Assembly: GCA_028456385.1 (NCBI GenBank)
Contig: JALNQF010000153.1
Location: forward strand, 40,218-104,217
Direction: 5' to 3'
Source: Ophiosphaerella korrae
Taxonomy: Eukaryota > Ascomycota > Dothideomycetes > Pleosporales > Phaeosphaeriaceae
Length of the DNA stretch: 64,000 nucleotides
The number at the start of each line of letters is the position of its first letter. The stretch's first letter is position 1. A model generated the notes under the pieces. That model saw nothing but the letters and a program-made list of their open reading frames with translations. It ran no database searches and was not told the origin of the DNA. Both the position numbers and the translations under genes were made by a program. Below, piece after piece: positions 1 to 10,865 of this stretch.

Positions 1-1584
1 TTGGTGACGGTGCCTCATTACTACTTCGAATCCTCGCCTCGTCTTTCCGGTGCGCAACACGTGGACAAAGCGATATTGAATTTGGCAAAATCTTAGCCAG
101 AAGGCAGAGGGAGATTCGAAGGGTACTGATATCGGGATTTGCGTCGTGTGGCTTAATAGTTAGAGCGGGTCCGAAGTCGTTCAACATGGCCCATCGATGG
201 CTGTCGTCCATCATCCTTAAAAGAAATGGTATTTCAGTGGGTAGGGTCGACACTTCTTCGGTTTCCAGCAGAGAAATGTCACTTGACTTCGTTGCGCAAG
301 TTTGTAACGTATCCATCAATGCCTCGAATGCGGGGCAAAAGTCGGTGAACAATTGGTCGTGCCCAAACATGTCAGTCCTAATGAGCTTGTAACAATCCCA
401 GGAATGAATCTGATCATTACATAGCATAGCATGTCTTGCGAATCTCAAGCCCCGAACATCAAGCTCGATGAAGGTCATGGGATTTGTTTGTGAGGTCGAT
501 GTCTCATCTCCTTCGTAGCTGCTGGTAAGTTGGAGTGTCTGCGCAACTAGTAGAGCTGAGCATACGCAAAGAGTTTTATCGGAGCGTTTTAGAACATCAT
601 ATGCTAGGTCCTCGCTTGGCTGATTATAGTCTACCTGGGGGTGTTGGAAGTCGGAGCAGAGTGAAAGTAAAGAAAAAATGCGATCACGAGGAATCTCGCA
701 CTCCTTGTCTCGGAACTTGTCAAGAAGATTTATTAAGCTTTGATGGCGAATTCTTTCTGGATCGCCAATTAAATCTGCGAATCTAGCCAGTGGACAGTCA
801 CATAGGCTGCCGAAATCGACGTTGTCGAAGTTGCGCATTCGCTTTACCAGTTGGGGGAACTTGAAAGATTCTCGGCATAGAAGTACAATAACACTACGGG
901 CAAGGAGTATCTCTTGCGTCACCTGTTGTAAACCTATGTGTTAGTACATATTTCTAAATGAATTCGCAATGATGTGCTTACCCAGGCACGTGACCAATAT
1001 TCATTGTTAAATACACAGCTCTGGACGGTATCTCTCGCTTCGACAAGACGGGATAATGAAAAATCTTCAAAAGGGCGGTTCATTTTGTCTTTCACAAAAT
1101 CATGCATCCATGGAGCCATTGGAGGTAGCTTTCCGAGCCATAAATAGACAATAAATGCCTTGGAAAAGATTCGCCCCATCTGTGAAACTTGATGATTACG
1201 TTCGGGGATGTTGGCTTGGTCGATACAGATGGCGTCTATCCAGTAGAAGGTCATAGGCATTCTGCGAACCATATCCAGAAATTCATAAAGATTCTTCCGA
1301 ATGTAGAAAGGTGCTCCATTGACTTGGATCCGAACGACTTCTCCTGGAGGACCCCATGTGTAGGACAGACACACATATGAAGCTCGATCTATGGTAGAGT
1401 GACTAACATAGCATTGAAGGCAGCCATCTATAGATAGCTCTGAAGAAACGGTGACGAGACGCAATGAAGTCTGGTTCATGTCGAGAGGCTTATGCTCGAA
1501 TGTCTTCTGCTCTGTAGTTAGTGCATGGATCGGCTCTCGCTTGTGAGAGGTGGAGCGATTCAATAAGGCGTTCACTCTCTTCAT
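1..1584 (-). CDS. HET-domain protein, 3' end beyond window
   Basis: Heterokaryon-incompatibility (HET) domain protein, a fungal self/non-self recognition factor that in known cases triggers cell death after hyphal fusion. Exon 1 (1584-982) carries the HET signatures SYTWG and DAICIDQ. A 59-nt intron (923-981, GTAAGC...ACAG) joins W to VTQEILLA, the usual HET motif after the 'RxW'. Exon 2 stays open from 922 to base 1, so the C-terminus lies outside the window. The start at 1584 is the first ATG in frame; an internal ATG 35 codons later (MNQTSLRL) would also keep the whole domain. The splice and domain are read directly; the role is family knowledge. It is divergent from the DUF726 gene. Confidence 0.85.
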
Positions 1585-2239
1585 GGTTGGTCATTCTCGT
1601 CAAAACAGCGAAAATTTTTGTTGATTGCTCGTAGGTAGTGTTGAATTCTCGCCAAGGAGCCCAGCTCAGGTGAGTTTTTTCACAACGCAAACACGGCTCG
1701 GTATCAGTCGGGTAAATCGAGCCGAATATGGCTAGATTGGATTAAGCCTTCTAAGCGAAACAGATGTTGTGAAGCAGAGACAATTGGCCTCTTAGCTTGA
1801 AGCTTGAAAGGGCCAGACTTACAAAGTGGCCGCCCGTTGGGCACGGTCAACACCCACGCACGACATCGCGCCAATAGCGCGGTAAGCCAAGTGAACCTTG
1901 AAGGGCGGGGTGTTCTTTGTAGATTGATTAAGCGAGGTCACGAGACTAAGTTACGTGCCGTCTTCTCGTGACAGCCACACTTATTTCGTGAACGATCATG
2001 CATCACGTCGCACTATGTGAAATACCCACATCATAATTCCGGTGTTACTTGACGCGGTTATACGGATTTGCCAATGGTTGCGTCGACCGTGCGCTGGTCC
2101 GGATGAGATGCGGGCTGATATCCGTAATATTTAGGCATCCAACAGGAGGCGAATTGAATCTCCAAGCCTATAAATATACTCTAGCAGTCAATCCTGACAC
2201 TGAATCGATTTCTAGTTTTTGTATTTCTCGAATTGTGCT
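1585..2239. other. Divergent promoter region, no gene seen
   Basis: Intergenic space between the left HET gene (minus) and the DUF726 gene (plus). No ORF here has a recognisable domain. It must hold both 5' regulatory regions; the only motif I can point to is a TATA-like box near 2169. Confidence 0.5.
2169..2176 (+). promoter_or_regulatory. TATA-like box of the DUF726 gene
   Basis: TATAAATA lies about 64 bp upstream of the chosen ATG at 2240. The distance suits a fungal TATA box, but there is no independent support. Confidence 0.3.
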
Positions 2240-4968
2240 ATGTTTTCTGGATTGGCTGGCTCGGGGAGCGCACCTAAAGATGAGGGAGCATCACTCAGCT
2301 CAGTACTTGGAACCCCCGCTCTGCGCGTAGAGCTCGCGCTCCTGATCCTCCTTTGTATCGACTCTATGCGAAGCGAATTAACAGCGACCTTCGACTCTCA
2401 TCAGATACACGATGCGAAAATTTCTAACACACCTGTGCCACCACCCAAGCCGAAGAATGCTCCACAAGACCTGATAGGCTTCGACGAGCTACAGAATACG
2501 AAGTCAGGAGCCAATCAATCTACCGGAAGGAGCAGACAGGACGATATCGACTCGACACAGATACAAGCCTTACGAAGAAGCACACTCACCTTCTTTGACA
2601 AATGGCGTGCTGGGGTCATGCACCGCATTTGCGATGTGCTCTGCGTGCGAGGCGAAACAGTGCGACAGGCGAAAGCTCGCAGGAAGCAGGTTCTGGCAGA
2701 GGCGGAAATGCAAAGACAAGGCATATCGTCTCTCATTGACTTCGAACAAGATCCCTTCATCAACGACACGAGGAGTGGAAAGCAAAAGAATGGCCGTGCT
2801 AATATGATCGAGACCACGATTCTGGCTCTCGATGAGGGAAAACGCGATGCCATTTTGAACTGCGTTTTGTTGCTTCTCCTGAGTTTGGAGCAGTACACAG
2901 CTCAGTCTCGAGTTTTGCTAATTCATCTCGCAAATAACCTCAAACTCGAGACGGACAAGCTCGCTGCACTTGAGAAGGCGATTGCTCAAGGATTACTAGC
3001 GACTGCTGCATCTCAAATGGATGCCGAAAAAACCACCCAAAAACAAGCCTCCAACGACGCAGTGAATCGGAGGTGGAAGGTTGGGCTTGCCGCCGTAGGT
3101 GGAGCTGTCCTAATTGGCGTAACCGGTGGTCTCGCTGCTCCCTTGTTAGCTGCCGGTCTGGGTACAGTGATGGGTGGTCTCGGTCTTGGCGTTGTTTCTA
3201 CGTATCTAGGGGCGCTTGCAGGCAGTTCTGTACTTGTGGGTTCATTGTTTGGCGCATATGGTGCGAAAATGACAGGCCAACTGATGGACCAATATGCGAA
3301 GGAAGTCCAGGATTTTGAGTTCGTCCCAGTCCAAGGTCCGTTAAAATAGCTCATTTGTACTTGGAGTATTACTGATAGGTGGCAGATCCTGATCGCCCAT
3401 TATTTAAGAGAGATCAAGAATGGGCTGATGAGCAGGACGCTATCGATCCTGCTAAACGCGAACAGCATCGCCTACGCGTCACAATCGGCATCAGTGGCTG
3501 GTTGAGCTCTCCATCAGATGTCAGCAAACCATGGGAGGTCATCGATGCCAACGCTACTGAACCGTTTGCGCTTCGCTTTGAGCTGGATGCAATGCTCCGG
3601 CTTGGCAATTCTCTCCAAGACGTGCTTTTCAGCTACGCATGGGATGGGCTTGCGTATACTGTCGTTAGCCGCACTGTACTTGGAGCGTTGTATGCTGGGC
3701 TTTGGCCACTCGGTCTCATCAAAGTTGCCAGCGTACTCGATAATCCTTTCAGCGTTGCTCTTGCACGAGCGGACAAGGCTGGAAAGGTTCTCGCACATGC
3801 ATTGATTGACGGAGTCCAAGGTAAAAGGCCTGTGAATCTGATCGGCTACTCTGTTGGTGCGCGTGTAATCTACGCTTGTTTGATTGAATTGGCGGAGCAA
3901 CACGCGTTTGGACTTGTTGAATCGGTTGTACTTATGGGCACGCCAGCACCTATAGACTGTAAATCGTGGAGGCAGATTCGATCTGTTGTTGCAAGCCGCG
4001 TGGTCAACGTCTATAGCACGGATGACTACGTCTTGGGATATCTTTATCGGTCAACCAAGCTTGAGTTTGGCGTTGCGGGCCTAGCAGAAGTAGGGGATAT
4101 CCACGGTATTGAGAATGTCGATATGAGCAAGCTTGTCAGCGGCCATGACAGGTATCGATATTTAGTTGGAAACATACTTGCAAAGATCGGATTCGGCGAC
4201 TTGAACTTCAACAAAGTTGCCGAGCAGGATCGCGCACTGGAGTTGGCCGAACGGAAAAAGCAACGCATGAAAGAGCAGGCTAAGCAGAATCAGACGGAGA
4301 ATGGGCAAACAGCTGTGAAACCTATCCCACCTAATACTCCAGTCCAGTCACAAACACTCATTAGCGTTGGCGATGATCGTGGTCCGTCAAACCCTCGGCA
4401 AACCCAGCCAGCCCAGTTTCAACGTCCAGCAATATACTCGCAACCCAAGTCTGGACAACAGCCAGCGATACGGACATCCATCCCGCAGCAAACTCTCACC
4501 AATTCTCGGTTTAATTCCGCTCAAGCCGCTCCCGGAAGTGACCCGCTAAATGTTTCCAACAATGTCGCCTCATTACTCTCGTCAAGGCCAAAGACCAGGC
4601 CAAAGGCCGATATCCCCACCGCATCTGCCTTGTCCCAGCGCCAGCAACCCTCAAAACTAACCACCGAGCCCCCACCTCAACCTCAAGTACGAGAGCTCCC
4701 AATCATCAACGCGAAACAAAATAAAAAAAGTGGCGACTCGGTCGAGATGCCCAGTCTCATACCGCTGGACTCTACAACAGAAACTACATCGAAGAACGAA
4801 CCCGACGTCACTGTTAAAGAAGTCTTGGTATTTGGTGGTGAGAGAGGCGATGACGAAGAAAGCACAGACATTGCGAGACTGTCCTTTGACGATGATGCTG
4901 GTAGTGATTTTGAATTGGCGGCGGTGGAGCCAATACCCATGGACGATTTCGACTATGGGTTGATGTAA
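2240..4968 (+). CDS. DUF726 alpha/beta-hydrolase family protein
   Basis: Predicted 892-aa protein of the DUF726 (TMCO4/yeast Mil1-like) family, membrane-associated proteins with a serine-hydrolase fold. Exon 1 is 2240-3335, the 50-nt intron 3336-3385 (GTCCGT...GGCAG), and exon 2 3386-4968; the join restores an uninterrupted frame (...VPVQ|DPDRPLF). The C-terminal half of exon 1 has a Gly/Ala-rich hydrophobic stretch typical of the family. Exon 2 has the nucleophile elbow GYSVG at about residues 519-523. The last ~250 residues are Pro/Gln/Ser-rich, probably disordered. The longer open frame upstream begins with TTG, so ATG 2240 is used. No substrate can be inferred. The donor GTCCGT is non-standard after GT. 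Confidence 0.85.
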
Positions 4969-5700
4969 GAGATGAGCAAATTTACGGTTGGGCTTAATCA
5001 CGGGTAAGGGTGTATACGGTTCGCTGGTGCTCGGTTCTGAGGCAGATTACTTTCGTAATCGAATGTATGTATGCAATGACGAATGGTACTGGCTGTTTAG
5101 TTATAGACTGATAGCAATTATTTGGGTAAGGATATAGCCCTGGCTAGGTATCAAAAGCTTTACAAAGGAAGGTCTGATTAGCTGTCATGTGATTTGACCA
5201 CTTGACTTTAGAGTGCCACCGGCTTTTCGCATTGGATAGGGAAAGCGTCAAGCTATTCAAAGTAGGCAACTGTATTTGTTGCTGCCAGCACAACGATTTT
5301 TTTTTGGCATCAGGTGTAAATAATAACAATAATCAACGAGCATAACGTATGATGCCGCGTTTCTTCCAGTTCAGGGCACCATGCAGTTCGAGTTTGTATC
5401 ACTACTATATAGATTCGCCGTCTCATACATTATATTCTTGAGTTAGTCTTTGACCTTGCAGTCCTCTCAATTCCATCCCACAATACAAGTTTGAGTTCTG
5501 CCACGACCGTTCTCTTGGTCTCAGCCGAGAGGAGCTTCATAATCGGCGAGCCTCTTTGTTATCGTGTCCTCTTCTCTCTCTCCGCACCATATCCGAGAGC
5601 GCTTTCCTCCGTCCTCTTCGCTTGTAGTCCAAACAGAGCTCTTCCCAGGACTCAAACTCAGTAGATAATCCATGCTATTCATCACCACCAACACCAACCC
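4969..5700. other. Convergent 3' region, no gene seen
   Basis: Space between the 3' ends of the DUF726 gene and the Tim17-like gene. It holds only short ORFs without recognisable domains. The part after about 5670 is C-rich and grades into the codon usage of the next gene. Confidence 0.5.
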
Positions 5701-6384
5701 TCACTTCCCCACTCTCCTTCCCTTCCCTTCCCCATGCACCTCAGCCGCCATCCTATTCCTCGCCCCCCTATACACCCAACTCACCCCCTCCTCCCCCCCA
5801 CCCCACCTCTCCTTCGCCCACCGTACCCCATCCTGGCAAAGCCCATACCCCACCCCCACCACAAGCCCCATCCTAATCGTGCGCGCCGCCGTACTAACCG
5901 GAAACTGATGCCACGCGCTCCACAACCCCCCGGTAACCATACCCGCGCCCGCACTCGACCAAAAATCCCGACTCCCGCCAACCCCCCGGTCCACCCGCCC
6001 TATGTCCAGCTCGTCCACACCCTCCATCTCGTCCATGGTGCGGCCTGCCCGCCACGTGCCGCGGAACACGTCGAGGCTTTCCTCGACGACGAAGAAGACG
6101 GCGGACCACGCGGCGACGAGCCCGGCCTTGCGCGCGCCTTCGAGGGCGCCAAAGCGCCACTTGTAGTAGTTTTTCGATTTGTGGTAGAGGTACCAGCCGG
6201 GCTGTGTGTGGGGTAGGCGGTGTGCGTTTTCGGCGCGGAAGCGCAGCGAGGCGAGGCGGCCTGCGGTTGTGCTGCCGAGCGTGAAGCCGCAGAGGGAGGC
6301 GAGGGATGTGGTGAGGAGGAGGCGTTGGTCGAAGGGCATGCCGAGGCGGGGCGCGTTGGTGGCGGGGTGGGATGGGGACGGCAT
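5701..6384 (-). CDS. Tim17/TIMMDC1-like mitochondrial membrane protein
   Basis: Predicted 227-aa single-exon protein. It has several Gly/Ala-rich hydrophobic segments (TTSLASLCGFTLGSTTAG; AGLVAAWSAVFFVVEE; SSAGAGMVTGGLW; GLVVGVGYGL), the spacing and small-residue pattern of Tim17/Tim22/Tim23 superfamily proteins and of the complex I assembly factor TIMMDC1. I infer a mitochondrial inner-membrane location; the exact orthologue is not certain. The ATG at 6384 (MPSPSHPAT) is chosen because the ~55 upstream codons look like non-coding leader; an ATG at 6546 is also in frame. Codons are strongly GC-ending, unlike the AT-rich flank beyond 6550. Confidence 0.6.
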   Translation of the reverse strand: MPSPSHPATNAPRLGMPFDQRLLLTTSLASLCGFTLGSTTAGRLASLRFRAENAHRLPHTQPGWYLYHKSKNYYKWRFGALEGARKAGLVAAWSAVFFVVEESLDVFRGTWRAGRTMDEMEGVDELDIGRVDRGVGGSRDFWSSAGAGMVTGGLWSAWHQFPVSTAARTIRMGLVVGVGYGLCQDGVRWAKERWGGGEEGVSWVYRGARNRMAAEVHGEGKGRRVGK

Positions 6385-7139
6385 TGCGCGTGTGCTGCGT
6401 ATATGCGGCTGCGAGTAGGTGGTGCGATGTGAAGCTGCGTGTCTGTTCGAGTTTGCGGAGTTTGCGGAGGTGCCAAGACGACTGTCATAGCAAAAATCGG
6501 GGGCATTGCTTAGCATTACCTTTGAGACGTGCGTAAAATCGCACATAGACACGAATTTACTTGTATATCTACAATCTTACCTCTACAGCTACTACTTTGA
6601 TTAAAATGCCTTTTTATCTCAACTACTATTATATTAGACTTGACATAGTTGTGTTCAACTTTCCTTAGCTACTACACCCTAGTGCTTGCAAGCAATACTA
6701 CCGATACCCTTTTCAGATTGCCCCCAACAGTGCTGTCTTAGTATCAAGTGCCCTTAAGAGCCCCGAAGTCATGCGCGAGAATCAACTATTGCATCCGCCA
6801 TACCACCAGAGGCTGTATACCGACTCCACCTATGGAAGGTCTTAACAAGTAATTTAGTTAATAGCCTAGGTATAAGTTTATTCCTACCAATAGAACCTCA
6901 AGAGTATAGAGTTAATATGGCCGTGTCCTTGGCTCATCTTACTTGCCTTGAGGAAGGGCTCCGGCAGATCTAATGCAGCATCCAAGTTTCGTCAAAGAAG
7001 ATAATGAATACGTGAAGGCGTCAAGGGACCCCTTTCAAGCCAGACTTTCGCCAGGATTCAGGAAAGTTACTGCACGCTATAGTAAACGCCTGTGAACTTT
7101 TGGGCCAGTCATATCCTTAGCGCAACAGGCCCAGTATTG
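6385..7139. other. AT-rich spacer, no gene seen
   Basis: Upstream of the Tim17-like gene and downstream of the HET gene. Composition turns AT-rich from about 6550 to 7130, with no domain-bearing ORF. It may include old repeat remnants but I recognise none. Confidence 0.4.
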
Positions 7140-8921
7140 TTACACCAAGACTATCCTCTTCACTTCTTGCTGTTCCTGAACTGCCTCGCCATGCATTATG
7201 CCGTGAATATAACACCATCCGATCAGGGATCCACGGATCCACTCGGAAGGGCATGAGAGCCCTGCATCAACAGGGCGAATGATAAGAGGAAAACGACATC
7301 CCGGCAGCAAACAGATATAGTCACTTTCCTCGACAAGTGGCCATGTGACGCCGAAGTAGCCACGCGAAGAAGCAAAAGTTCTCCAACTGTCAGTCCGAAC
7401 ACGCATGATGCGATAAAACTCGTTTCTTTTGACTTTTTCCCAACTTCGGCCCGAATCTAATGCCTGCAGCAGGTCTTTGAATGCGAGCTCGAGTTCTGCA
7501 GGAGCCGGTTCCTCGTGCATGTCCAGATTCATTAGCAGTGTCTTCCAAACGGTATCAGGAATTTGATCCGAGGGAGGCGTTCCCAGTCCGTTATTTGCTA
7601 TGTTTACAGCGTCGTGAAGGGAGCTGTGTAATCCCTCGAGCTCCATAGTATCGATCTCATCGCCGACTCTTACTATTTCGTCCAGGGATATTGCATCCAC
7701 TTGGAGACCTTGATCTGACCAAAATGGTGGGTGCCTCAGGGGTCCGCCAGCGTTCCAACCGCCTCTGTTGCAAACAAGCATGGGCTCATCGTAAGCCAAT
7801 TGGCGGAAGTCAGGGACCCACGATGGTAATTGATCCGTGAATTCGTTTCGAGGCTTTCCACAGTACTCAAGAAAATCCAAGGCTTGCTGCCTAAGACCGA
7901 GACCGCACATGGAAAGGAGGTCAAGCGATGGTCCTTTACATAAAATATTCGCCGCTGTGTTGGTAAAGACCTTATCGATGCTAGCGGTGTAATCAGGGCT
8001 CGGCAGGAGTTCCACGGAATCTGCAATCCCCTGGATCGCGAAGATGAAGTCACGGCTATCCGTTGCTGAGTAATAGAAGATCGCTTCGAGTAGGGATTCC
8101 AAAGGGATCCGTCCGACCTGATGAAACTCCTCTTGAAGAGCGAATAGTCTGGTAGCACATCGGAATCCGAGGTATGACGGGTGCCGAACGTCAAAGAAGT
8201 TCACCGATTCCTCGCAGTCCCATAGCAATAGGATAGAGGATTTGAAGGTACCAAAGTCGATAGTATCGTCCCCGCATGCTACCAAGACGTTAGCTCCTAG
8301 AATTGCCTCTTGTATGACCCACACCCGTTGGAACCATCTTTGTTCTAACAAAGTCATAAAGGCATCTACTACAGCCCGGGGTTCATGAAGCGGCTCGCGG
8401 GAAGCGGGTAGAGCCGCGTCGGCAGCTGGTCGGTCCTCGTTGGGCTGCCAGTTATCCACGCTTAACAGGCTGTCTTGGAGATTACCTTCCCTCATGTATT
8501 GGAACGCTCTTTGAGTGTCCCCGTTTCCCTCGCCGAACCACACGATCACAGTGTGCGCTTTCAAATACACATTGCCCATGAGCTTGACTTGATGCGCTTT
8601 TTCCTCGGGATTACTTTGGTTGATGCAGAGGGCATCCACAAAAATAGTAAAAGATTTCTCTCTCCTTGACAAGGCATCGAACAAGCTGGACAGTATCCTA
8701 CTTAGGCCAAGGAGCTGTCCGTTGGAGCAAATGACATGGCGTACCGGTGTTGAATCGCCCCAAGTATACGATATGGCAGTATATCGGTGAGACCTGACAT
8801 CCAATGAGATGGTCTCGAAGGTGCACACAGGTTGCCTGTCATTGGCTGAGCTGTCAACGTGCAGGATGCGGACGAAGTCGCCTTGCGGCAAAGGCCGATG
8901 CTTATACGAAGGATCACCCAT
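7140..8921 (-). CDS. HET-domain protein
   Basis: Single-exon 593-aa protein with an N-terminal HET domain at about residues 50-210. The motifs are AISYTWGD, VDALCINQ, EKAHQVKLMGNVY and, after a ~70-residue insertion, RWFQRVWVIQEA. The C-terminal ~380 residues contain the usual LPSWVPDFR and end in the GWCYIHGIMHGEA motif found in this HET subfamily, so it looks full length. The open frame extends upstream to a TTG at 9044, so the first real ATG (8921) is the start. A role in vegetative incompatibility or NLR-like immunity is family knowledge, not shown here. No N-terminal partner domain is visible. Confidence 0.9.
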   Translation of the reverse strand: MGDPSYKHRPLPQGDFVRILHVDSSANDRQPVCTFETISLDVRSHRYTAISYTWGDSTPVRHVICSNGQLLGLSRILSSLFDALSRREKSFTIFVDALCINQSNPEEKAHQVKLMGNVYLKAHTVIVWFGEGNGDTQRAFQYMREGNLQDSLLSVDNWQPNEDRPAADAALPASREPLHEPRAVVDAFMTLLEQRWFQRVWVIQEAILGANVLVACGDDTIDFGTFKSSILLLWDCEESVNFFDVRHPSYLGFRCATRLFALQEEFHQVGRIPLESLLEAIFYYSATDSRDFIFAIQGIADSVELLPSPDYTASIDKVFTNTAANILCKGPSLDLLSMCGLGLRQQALDFLEYCGKPRNEFTDQLPSWVPDFRQLAYDEPMLVCNRGGWNAGGPLRHPPFWSDQGLQVDAISLDEIVRVGDEIDTMELEGLHSSLHDAVNIANNGLGTPPSDQIPDTVWKTLLMNLDMHEEPAPAELELAFKDLLQALDSGRSWEKVKRNEFYRIMRVRTDSWRTFASSRGYFGVTWPLVEESDYICLLPGCRFPLIIRPVDAGLSCPSEWIRGSLIGWCYIHGIMHGEAVQEQQEVKRIVLV

Positions 8922-9773
8922 CTGCAAACTGGGGTGAAGGGCGATCTGTAGGGTAGATTTGCCCGCGAAGATCTTCTCGAAGGGTAAGGAGGGTCGGACG
9001 CGACTGTCGTGGGCGGCCGAGGGAAAGCACAAGGCTGTGTCCAAGCCGCTAGGGTCCTTGATAATTCTCTCCCTCCTACCCTACTCACTTACCCACCTAC
9101 CAACCCACCACTTTCCTTGGTCCACGCTCTTGTATGCATGGAGCTTGATCCCTGCTGGCTCTAGCACCGTTTAGGTAAAGCGTCGGACGAGGCTACACTG
9201 CGTCGCTGAGCTTCAGCTTGCACTCGAACACCATGATATAGTATGAATATCCAGCCTGTCGACGAAGACCTTCTGTGGTCTGCAGAACTTCGCAGTAGCA
9301 TGCTTTATGCTTCCTCCACAGAAAAGCGACTTACGCCCCCCAATCAAAGCCCCTCTATATCTCATTCACTTCGGACCCTGTACACTTGTTATAATTCGCC
9401 TTCTCTCTCGCAAGTCAGATAGCAACTATTTCGAACTGGTCACCTTTCGTGCCGGCAACCTTGGATGTACAACAAAAATACGATTACTAGTCTTTCTTCT
9501 TCATTACCATGACAAAATCTCGTTCACATTCACGCAGTCAATTTCCTCTTAAGCTACATTTAAGCTAATCAATGGATAACACAGCAGGCTCATCTACATC
9601 AAAGTTCTCCAGCATTTTCAAAACTCTACCCAACGGAGATCGATTTGATATGAGTATACAAATATCCAACATAGCGTTTCTGACCCCATCTTATAATAAA
9701 TGTTTCACCTGTCATCCTCGTTGTCTCGATCTTCTCCGCATATAAGAATACGCCGTACCAGTAAATTCTTTCA
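8922..9773. other. Upstream region of HET gene, no gene seen
   Basis: No supported coding region. It is pyrimidine-rich close to the HET start (9050-9130) and becomes AT-rich toward the repeat island. Confidence 0.4.
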
Positions 9774-9856
9774 GGTCGCTTGGTGTAGTGGTCAAACACC
9801 TCCAGGTCTCCCCCGAAAGGAGGAGAACCTGCGTTAGTTCGAATCTGGCAGCGATC
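9774..9856 (+). other. tRNA-like sequence, probably degenerate
   Basis: An 83-nt stretch has a 7-bp acceptor-like pairing (GGTCGCT with AGCGATC, one G-T pair). It also has a D-arm-like segment GTGTAGTGGTCAAACAC and a T-arm GTTAG-TTCGAAT-CTGGC. The middle does not fold into a normal anticodon arm: the best hairpin (loop CCCGAAA) has C instead of U at position 33 and leaves seven extra bases. It lies just outside the repeat island. I read it as a decayed tRNA or chance similarity. Confidence 0.25.
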
Positions 9857-10260
9857 GAGTCACTTTGTGGCAGACCCGCGATCCTGAGAAATGACTTTCT
9901 TCCGGGCGGGGATAGGAGGACAGGCGGCAGTACTACTCATTTAAGCAATAGAAGGTTTTTCCCCTTTTGAGGTTTTTACTCCTAGAGGTACAAGATTAGC
10001 TAGTAGCTGGCTTTAGCACGGTTATTAGAAGGAAGATGGTAGTAGCGACGGCTTCTTAAGTAAGAAGGAAAGGAAGCAGGACAAGAAAAACAGGGAGGTC
10101 GAGATAAAGCGGGTTTTGACGGATTACCCTACAACGGCTAGCTAGCAGCTATTCCGATACTGTCCTGTCCTCCTTTGTAGTTTGAGGAGCTGCTAAGGAA
10201 CCTTCTTCTAACTAGCGGGAGGGAGGAGCAGACTAACTTTGAGCTTTTACGCATAGAATA

Positions 10261-10301
10261 ACGTCTATCCCTAAGTCGCGGGACGCACGGTGTAGCGAGA
10301 C
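10261..10301 (+). repeat. Left terminal inverted repeat of Fot1-like element
   Basis: Begins ACGTCTATCCCTAAGTCGCG and matches the reverse complement of 16261-16301 at 39 of 41 positions. Confidence 0.8.
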
Positions 10302-10865
10302 GATATTGTGAAATCGACATCCTAAAACCTTGTTCTTCAGGTATATGGGGCTTTGATTGATACATAACTATTCTATCGCTATCTAACTCTAGGATCCTAG
10401 CTTTTCTTAGGGGTTTAATTCGTCGTCGCCGTGCAATTCGTTGATTCGTCGATGCTCTCAATCGTTAAATTATCAATCTACCCCTGTTTTCTTAGGATAT
10501 GTAATACCTCCCTTGAATTTGGATATCTAAGACGAAAGCTCGATTATTATTATAGAAATTTTTCTGAGCCTTGAAGTTCAATTTGACTGGACGAAGATGC
10601 CTTCTAAGAGTTTCGCCGTCGGCTGATTGACCCTTGAAATCCTTTGATGTTTTAGTGGTTCTTTGTATGCACTAGCGTGGCTGACACAGCGCGGTATTGA
10701 ATGGTATTCTTCTCCAGCCATCCCGTCTGTGGCGCATTGTTCCTTTTTTAAGAATTAGTAACTACGTGCCGAGTTTCTTTGTTTCCATCGTGTCCTTTGC
10801 GCTGGCATCTCCCTTCCTGTGACTCGAGACTTCCTCTCCCCTCTTATCTCTATCTTCTCTTCGCC

